NCBI GenBank assembly: GCA_025936115.1 | Contig: JAICTZ010000006.1 | Coordinates: 208,818-272,817 of the forward strand | DNA: 64,000 bases | From: Polyangiaceae bacterium | GTDB taxonomy: Bacteria; Myxococcota_A; Polyangia; Polyangiales; Polyangiaceae | Direction of reading: 5' to 3' | Shown: positions 60,713-64,000 of the stretch, in pieces | Layout of the letters: every line of letters starts with the position of its first letter | Numbering within the stretch: position 1 is the stretch's first letter | Position numbers and translations under genes: made by a program | The notes under the pieces: model-generated | What the model was told of the DNA's origin: nothing | Seen by the model: the letters and a program-made list of their open reading frames with translations, nothing else | The model's database searches: none

Positions 60713-62365
60713 ATGAAGACACTTCTTCCCCTCGGTCTTTGCTTGCTCGTTGCGAGTGCTTGCTCTTCGGAGCCGTCGAACACGCCAGGGCAAAGCGGCG
60801 GGGCAGGCGGTACCACGAGCGGCAGCGCTGGCAGGGCGAACGGCGCTACGGGCGGTACTTCCATCGGAAGCGGTGGAACGGGAACGGGAGGAACCGGAAC
60901 CGGCGGGACCACGGGCGGCACGACGAGCACGGGCGGCACGACGAGCACGGGCGGCACGACGAGCACGGGCGGCACGGCGACCACAGGCGGCACGACGACC
61001 ACAGGCGGCACGGCGGGAACCGGAGGGAGCACCGGTGGCACGGGAGGCAGCAGCGCGGCGGCGGGCCTCGGCGGGAGCAGCGCGGGTGTCGGCGGAGCGG
61101 GTGGGGCAGGGATGACCGGGAGCGGCGGCGCTTCGATGGGCGGGCACGGCGGGACAGGCGCGACGACGGGCGGCGCTGGCGGGCGCGGCACGGGTGGTGC
61201 GGCAGGAATGGCAGGGGGCGCAGGAGCGTCGAGCGACATGCACTGGGTCGGAACGTGGGCGACCGGGCAGCAAACGACGGAGACGGACAACTTGCCGCCG
61301 TCACCGGGTCTCGCGAACAACACGCTGCGTCAGATGATTCACGTGTCGATCGGCGGCTCCCAACTGCGGTTGCGCATCTCGAACGAGTACGGCACGGCGG
61401 CGGTGACGCTGAACGCGGTGCACATCGCCAAGGCGACGAGCGGCTCGGTCATCGACACGAGCAGCGACAAGGCGCTCACCTTCAACGGCATGGCGAGCGT
61501 GACGATCCCCGCGAAGATGGCGGTCAATACCGATCCCTTCGATTTCACTCTGACGCCGCTCGAGAACGTCGACGTGACGATCGCGTTCGGGACGCAATCA
61601 GGTGACGTGACCGGTCATCCCGGCTCGCGCACGACTTCGTACATCCAGAGCGGCAACCACGTGTCCGACGCAACCGTCTCCGGCTCGAACGCGGATCACT
61701 GGTACTTCATCAGCGCGCTCGACGTGATGGCGCCGGCTTCTGCTGCCGCGATCGCCATCCTCGGCGACTCGATCACGGACGGGCGCGGCTCGACCACGAA
61801 CATGAACGATCGCTGGCCCGACGATCTGTCGAAGAAATTGCAGGCGAGCCCCGCGACGTCGAACGTCGCCGTTTTGAATCTCGGCATCGGCGGTAACTGC
61901 GTCGTGAGCGGCGGACTCGGGCCGACGGCCACTTCGCGCTTCGACAACCAGATCCTCGGTCAGTCCGGCGTGAAGTGGGTGATGGTGCTCGAAGGCGTGA
62001 ACGACATTGGCGCGAGCTCGAACAGCACCACGACGACGAACGCCCTCACGAGCGCGTTCCAGTCGTTCATCGACAAGTCACACCAGAAGAATCTCAAGAT
62101 CTACGGCATCCCGATCTTGCCCTTCGCGGGCACGTCGAACTCCGGCTACGACTCGACGGCGCATCAGCAGGTACGCACCGACACGAACACCTGGATTCGC
62201 GCCGCGGGGCACTTCGATCAATCGGTGCCGCTCGACGCAGCGGTGCAAGACACGAGCAACCCGCCGAAGCTGCAATCGGCTTATGACAGCGGCGACGGGC
62301 TGCACCTGAACCCCGCCGGTTACCAGAAGATGGCCGACACCATCGATCTGTCCCTCTTCCAGTGA
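60713..62365 (+). CDS. Secreted SGNH/GDSL hydrolase lipoprotein with Gly/Thr-rich linker
   Basis: ATG 60713 has GGAG 6 bp upstream and begins a lipoprotein signal (MKTLLPLGLCLLVASACSSE, lipobox VASAC). A ~130-residue Gly/Thr/Ser linker follows, coded partly by 18-bp repeats. The mature domain (~175-550) has a beta-rich part and then an SGNH hydrolase core: block I AAIAILGDSITDGRGS, block II LGIGGNCVVSGG, block III VLEGVNDIGASS, and block V DGLHLNPAGYQKMADTID with the catalytic Asp/His. The family hydrolyses esters of lipids or polysaccharides; this layout is common in polysaccharide acetyl esterases. The substrate is unknown. A hairpin follows the gene. Confidence 0.87.
   Translation: MKTLLPLGLCLLVASACSSEPSNTPGQSGGAGGTTSGSAGRANGATGGTSIGSGGTGTGGTGTGGTTGGTTSTGGTTSTGGTTSTGGTATTGGTTTTGGTAGTGGSTGGTGGSSAAAGLGGSSAGVGGAGGAGMTGSGGASMGGHGGTGATTGGAGGRGTGGAAGMAGGAGASSDMHWVGTWATGQQTTETDNLPPSPGLANNTLRQMIHVSIGGSQLRLRISNEYGTAAVTLNAVHIAKATSGSVIDTSSDKALTFNGMASVTIPAKMAVNTDPFDFTLTPLENVDVTIAFGTQSGDVTGHPGSRTTSYIQSGNHVSDATVSGSNADHWYFISALDVMAPASAAAIAILGDSITDGRGSTTNMNDRWPDDLSKKLQASPATSNVAVLNLGIGGNCVVSGGLGPTATSRFDNQILGQSGVKWVMVLEGVNDIGASSNSTTTTNALTSAFQSFIDKSHQKNLKIYGIPILPFAGTSNSGYDSTAHQQVRTDTNTWIRAAGHFDQSVPLDAAVQDTSNPPKLQSAYDSGDGLHLNPAGYQKMADTIDLSLFQ
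60911..61018 (+). repeat. Six 18-bp tandem units in the SGNH hydrolase linker
   Basis: Three exact copies of ACGGGCGGCACGACGAGC are followed by three variant copies with single-base changes. They encode a TGGTTS/TGGTAT-type linker. Such repeats are prone to copy-number change. Confidence 0.85.
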
Positions 62366-62388
62366 CGGTCGCGGGCTAAGACGACTCT

Positions 62389-62416
62389 CGACATCCGGTC
62401 GCGAAGCCGGATGTCG
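62389..62416 (+). terminator. Perfect 10-bp hairpin after the SGNH hydrolase gene
   Basis: CGACATCCGG and CCGGATGTCG pair perfectly around an 8-nt loop, beginning 24 bp after the stop. There is no T run, but position and stability suggest a terminator or 3' end structure. Confidence 0.45.
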
Positions 62417-62570
62417 GGGATGTATCGCGTACGACACGCGCTACCGAAACGCCCGGGGCAGATCCGCACAGCGCCGGCGTGTACCGGCTTGTATCCGGCC
62501 TCGCGCCGGCATGGCTCTCGCTTGCCTTCGGCCTCGCGCCGCAATCCGGCGACAGGAGGAACAAGCATCC

Positions 62571-63881
62571 ATGCTGGGACAATTTCGTACGGCCCTAGTG
62601 ACGAGCTTCATCGCGATGGGGTTCCTCGGCTGCAACAAGCGAGAAGAGCGGCAACCGGAGAACACGACGCCTCCCGCGACGACTCCAGAAGCGCGCACGA
62701 ACCCGAACGCCACGAGCCCCAACGCTACCAACACGACCGGCGCAAACGGGACGACCGGTGCGAACGGGATGAACGGTGCCAACGGTGCGCCCGGCGTGAC
62801 CGGGACTCCCGGTGCCAACGGCACGAACGGCACGACGGGCACGAGCGCCGAGCGCGTCACCGACTCGAACGCGAAGGACGTGCTCTCGAAGGCCGACAAG
62901 GACATGAAGGAGGTGCTCGACGAGTTTGCCGCCCTGGGTGGCAAGCCGCTCGAGACGCTCACCCCGGGCGAAGCGCGCAAACAGCCGACGCTCGCCGACG
63001 CCGAGAAGGCGCTCTTGAAGAAGCAAGGCAAGAGCACCGAGCCGGAAGCGGTCGCCAAGGTCGAAAACAAGACGATTCGCTCGGGTAGCGCAAGCATCCC
63101 CGCGCGCATCTACACGCCCAAGGAAGGCAAAGCGCCGTATCCCGTGGTCGTGTACTTCCACGGCGGCGGCTTCGTCGTCGGCTCGAACGACAGCTACGAC
63201 GCGTCCGCGCGCGGCCTCGCGAACGGCGCCAAGGCGGTCGTCGTCGCGGTGGACTACCGAAAGGGGCCGGAAAACAAGTTCCCGGCAGCGCACGAGGACG
63301 CCGACGCCGCGTACGCCTGGGTGCTGAAGAACGCGGCTTCGTTCTCGGGCGATCCGAAGAATGTCGCCGTCGCGGGTGAGAGCGCAGGCGGCAACCTCGC
63401 CATCAACGTGGCGATCGACGCACGCGACAAGAGTGAGCAGCTGCCGGTGCACGTGCTCGCCGTGTATCCGGTCGCCACGGCCACCTCGACTTCCCCAACG
63501 TTCCAGGAGTACGCCGAGGCAAAGCCGCTCAATCGAGCGATGATGACGTGGTTCGTCGACAAGTACACGCGGAGCCCGGCGGACGCGAAGGATCACCGTT
63601 TGGATCTCTTGAACGCCAAGCTCGCGGGGTTGCCGCCAACGACCATCATCACGGCCGAGCTCGATCCCTTGCGCGCCGACGACGAAGCGCTCGAGAAGAA
63701 GCTCGACGACGCCAAGGTTTCGGTGAAGCTCAAGAACTACGAGGGCATGACGCACGAGTTCTTCGGGCTCGGTGCCGTCGTCGGCGACGCCAAGGACGCG
63801 ATGGATTTTGCGACCTCGCGCCTGAAGGACGCCTTCGAAAAGCACGCCAACCAGTCCGCGAGCGTCGACACGACGCGCTAG
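62571..63881 (+). CDS. Secreted HSL-family alpha/beta hydrolase lipoprotein with collagen-like linker
   Basis: ATG 62571 follows AGGAGG by ~12 bp. The signal LVTSFIAMGFLGCNKRE ends in a lipobox (FLGC). Residues ~40-90 are an Asn/Gly/Thr linker of collagen-like triplets (GANGTTGANGMNGANGAPG). A charged helical part precedes the esterase domain (~155-430), which has the oxyanion motif VVYFHGGGFVVGSND, the nucleophile elbow VAVAGESAGGNLAI, the acid in ITAELDPLRADDE and the His in EGMTHEFFG, all standard for hormone-sensitive-lipase-type esterases. Likely acts outside the cytoplasm on short acyl esters; substrate unknown. Confidence 0.9.
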   Translation: MLGQFRTALVTSFIAMGFLGCNKREERQPENTTPPATTPEARTNPNATSPNATNTTGANGTTGANGMNGANGAPGVTGTPGANGTNGTTGTSAERVTDSNAKDVLSKADKDMKEVLDEFAALGGKPLETLTPGEARKQPTLADAEKALLKKQGKSTEPEAVAKVENKTIRSGSASIPARIYTPKEGKAPYPVVVYFHGGGFVVGSNDSYDASARGLANGAKAVVVAVDYRKGPENKFPAAHEDADAAYAWVLKNAASFSGDPKNVAVAGESAGGNLAINVAIDARDKSEQLPVHVLAVYPVATATSTSPTFQEYAEAKPLNRAMMTWFVDKYTRSPADAKDHRLDLLNAKLAGLPPTTIITAELDPLRADDEALEKKLDDAKVSVKLKNYEGMTHEFFGLGAVVGDAKDAMDFATSRLKDAFEKHANQSASVDTTR

Positions 63882-63898
63882 CGGCAAATCGACTGAGC

Positions 63899-63972
63899 GG
63901 GGCGGGGGGGGGGCCGAGGCAAGGCGGCGGGGGCCCCCCGCACGCGAGAGTGCGGGGGGCAAAAAAAAAGAC
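63899..63972. other. Low-complexity homopolymer-rich end of window
   Basis: Runs of G and C, a 10-bp stem (CCCCCCGCAC / GTGCGGGGGG) with a 6-nt loop, and then a run of nine A. The A run follows the hairpin on the + strand, so this is not a normal terminator for the upstream gene. No gene is visible in 63882-64000. Confidence 0.5.
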
Positions 63973-64000
63973 CCCCCCACATGAGCAAGGAACCACAAAC

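Noticed and set aside
63921..63972. Terminator of the esterase gene
   Set aside because: The homopolymer after the stem is A, not T, on the transcribed sense, and the element sits in suspect low-complexity sequence.

Overview
The window is high-GC, gene-dense bacterial DNA. Several traits point to the Myxococcota, most likely Polyangia: a chemosensory operon with the gene complement and order of the myxobacterial Frz system, Gly/Thr/Ser-rich linkers on secreted lipoproteins, many GTG starts, and a large set of membrane glycosyltransferases. This taxonomic call is inference; no rRNA gene or species marker is present. No tRNA, rRNA, CRISPR array, insertion sequence or integrase was seen.

Layout. 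(1) 1-8.7 kb, mixed housekeeping and accessory genes: the end of a methyltransferase/coiled-coil protein, DnaJ, a lone FliI/SctN-type ATPase, two lipoproteins, an aldo/keto reductase and two methyltransferases. (2) 8.7-36 kb, a surface-glycan island. It has seven large polytopic proteins resembling GT-C glycosyltransferases, four GT2 enzymes of polyprenyl-phosphate-sugar type (one fused to a methyltransferase), further methyltransferases and an NAD-dependent epimerase. It also has a full set of enzymes for GDP-D-glycero-alpha-D-manno-heptose (GmhA-, HddA-, GmhB- and HddC-like), with a transaldolase translationally coupled to the isomerase. Two paralogous membrane proteins with discoidin-like C-terminal domains lie at 30.1 and 34.7 kb. 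(3) 36-37.7 kb, a membrane-anchored di-haem cytochrome c and a Tat-exported HiPIP-type iron-sulphur protein, set among copies of an intergenic repeat family. (4) 37.7-41.8 kb, a hybrid histidine kinase divergent from an ABC-2 exporter pair. (5) 42.2-49.7 kb, a tightly coupled seven-gene operon: FabF-like synthase, degenerate FabH-like protein, fused two-half class I CoA-transferase, canonical FabH-like synthase, SDR, carboxymuconolactone-decarboxylase-like protein and FabI-like reductase, followed by a small secreted protein. This looks like an uncharacterised acyl-CoA-derived metabolite pathway and is the best candidate here for a new system. (6) 49.7-58.1 kb, a Frz-like chemosensory operon. 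(7) 58.1-64 kb, two AraC-family regulators, a secreted SGNH hydrolase and a secreted HSL-type esterase, both with low-complexity linkers.

How the parts fit. In region 2 the heptose pathway would supply a nucleotide sugar, the GT2 enzymes would make lipid-linked sugars, and the GT-C-like proteins would transfer sugars outside the cytoplasmic membrane. In region 5 the CoA-transferase would make an acyl-CoA starter, which the synthases extend and the reductases process. Both models are inferred from family membership and gene order only.
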